From Candidatus Zhuqueibacterota bacterium 4484_219 (GTDB lineage Bacteria; Zhuqueibacterota; JdFR-76; 4484-219), in the NCBI GenBank assembly GCA_002085035.1, contig MZGM01000070.1, positions 1 through 6,765 of the forward strand: a stretch of DNA of 6,765 nt, written 5' to 3'. A program made the translations under genes and the position numbers. How positions within the stretch are numbered: position 1 is the stretch's first letter; each line of letters opens with the position of its first letter. The notes beneath the pieces were generated by a model. It was given only the letters and a program-made list of their open reading frames with translations, searched no databases and was not told the DNA's origin. Positions 5,838-6,765 of the stretch are shown here, one piece after another.

Positions 5838-6765
5838 CAAAAAAATTCCGTGTTCGTGTTCCAGCCAGTACTGCTAACTTGGGACCCGGATTCGACACCC
5901 TGGGCCTGGCACTTCAATTGTACCTCTATTTGGAAGTCGAAATAATCCCGACTGGGCTTTCTATTGAACTGACGGGAGAGGGGGCAGAAAAACTTCCTGA
6001 AAATTCTGATAATTTGATTTATCGGACAATGAAATCGCTCTTTGATAAAGCTGGTTTTGAGCCCCCTGGATTAAAATTACAAGTTCATAATCAAATCCCT
6101 TTGCAAAAGGGCTTGGGAAGCAGTGCAGCTGCAATAGTATCGGGTTTGGTAGCAGCAAATGAACTGTGTGGTCTCCCCTATTCACGAGATGAATTGCTAA
6201 GTATGGCAGTTGAGTTAGAAGGGCATGCGGATAATGTAACTCCTGCTTTATTTGGAGGGTTAACAATAAGCTACCTGGGACAAAACGGTAAAGTAGGCTG
6301 TAGAAAAGTTACTTTATCAGAAAAAATCCGTTTAGTTTTAGTGATCCCTGAAATTTGTCTATCGACATCAAAAGCTCGAACAGTGTTGCCAAAAGAAGTA
6401 CCTTTAGAAGATGCTGTGTTTAACGTCCAAAAGACCGCTATTTTGATTGAGGCTTTGCGTACGGGCAATTTTAATCTGCTGGGAGAAGCAATGCAAGATA
6501 GATTACATCAGCCATATCGGAAAAAATTGGTACCTCAGGTAGAGAAAGTCTTTTCAGCTGGTTTAGACGCAGGGGCGTGCGGCGTAGTATTCAGTGGCTC
6601 GGGACCAACCATTGCTGCATTTTGCCAAAATCGTGAAGATGAAATTGGCAAAGCAATGAAAAGGGCTTTTGAGATGCAAGGGGTAGCAGCCCACGCTTAT
6701 TCTCTTAAAATCGATCACCAGGGTGCAGAGGTTTCCCATTCGGGAGGCTGTGGGGTAGAGAGCTG
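5834..6765 (+). CDS. thrB: Homoserine kinase (3' end cut by the window)
   Basis: ThrB phosphorylates L-homoserine with ATP to O-phosphohomoserine, the ThrC substrate. My translation gives 310 codons without a stop before the window edge, already the usual family length. It is a GHMP-superfamily kinase. Motif 1 PASTANLGPGFDTLGLAL is at residues 10-27, the ATP-binding motif 2 PLQKGLGSSAA at 89-99, the conserved EGHADNVTPALFGG at 129-142, and motif 3 VVFSGSGPTI at 251-260. The ATG overlaps the thrC stop by 4 nt (ATGA) and has no strong ribosome binding site of its own, so it is probably translated by coupling to thrC. The family usually ends near the DxxGA block, here DHQGAEV at 294-300. The extra residues SHSGGCGVES suggest that the true stop lies at or just past the edge; the last two bases, TG, would complete a TGA if an A follows. 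Confidence 0.95.
   Translation, partial: MTKKFRVRVPASTANLGPGFDTLGLALQLYLYLEVEIIPTGLSIELTGEGAEKLPENSDNLIYRTMKSLFDKAGFEPPGLKLQVHNQIPLQKGLGSSAAAIVSGLVAANELCGLPYSRDELLSMAVELEGHADNVTPALFGGLTISYLGQNGKVGCRKVTLSEKIRLVLVIPEICLSTSKARTVLPKEVPLEDAVFNVQKTAILIEALRTGNFNLLGEAMQDRLHQPYRKKLVPQVEKVFSAGLDAGACGVVFSGSGPTIAAFCQNREDEIGKAMKRAFEMQGVAAHAYSLKIDHQGAEVSHSGGCGVES

Noticed and set aside
5961..6468. Minus-strand open frames opposite thrB
   Set aside because: The plus strand here carries an uninterrupted homoserine kinase with all three GHMP motifs, so these are shadows.

Overview
The window is a compact bacterial amino-acid biosynthesis cluster, all on the + strand, of moderately low G+C by eye. Eight genes run in one direction: proC, hisH, hisA, hisF, a DAHP synthase (aroF type), hisI, thrC and thrB. 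The last is cut by the window edge. Every protein carries the expected active-site residues of its family, and no frameshift or internal stop is visible. The organism cannot be named from this. Short ThrC, GHMP-type ThrB, HisI without a fused HisE, and a Thermotoga-like DAHP synthase with an N-terminal regulatory domain fit many free-living anaerobic or candidate-phylum bacteria. They argue against an enterobacterial origin, where HisI and HisE are fused and thrA-thrB-thrC form their own operon.

Layout: positions 1-161 are a non-coding leader that holds a 74-bp inverted-repeat element (39-112) and the proC ribosome binding site. proC (162-995) is followed after 23 nt by hisH and after a further 9 nt by hisA. 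A 209-nt gap then separates hisA from hisF. This gap contains a second, degenerate element of the same repeat family, nested inside a 16-bp outer inverted repeat whose left arm lies in the last codons of hisA. From hisF on the packing is tight again: 3 nt to aroF, 16 nt to hisI, 1 nt to thrC, and a 4-nt ATGA overlap into thrB. The spacing suggests a single transcription unit interrupted only by the repeat insertion, though this is an inference because no convincing promoter or terminator can be seen.

How the genes work together: HisI, HisA and HisHF carry out consecutive late steps of histidine synthesis (PR-AMP opening, ProFAR isomerisation, PRFAR to imidazole glycerol phosphate plus AICAR). 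ThrB and ThrC are the last two steps to threonine, ProC is the last step to proline, and DAHP synthase is the committed first step to aromatic amino acids. The other histidine genes (hisG, hisE, hisD, hisC, hisB) and homoserine dehydrogenase are not in this window.

No previously undescribed system was found. The most notable observations are the pair of related palindromic elements in the only two sizeable non-coding stretches, and the unusual placing of an aromatic-pathway gatekeeper inside a histidine gene run.
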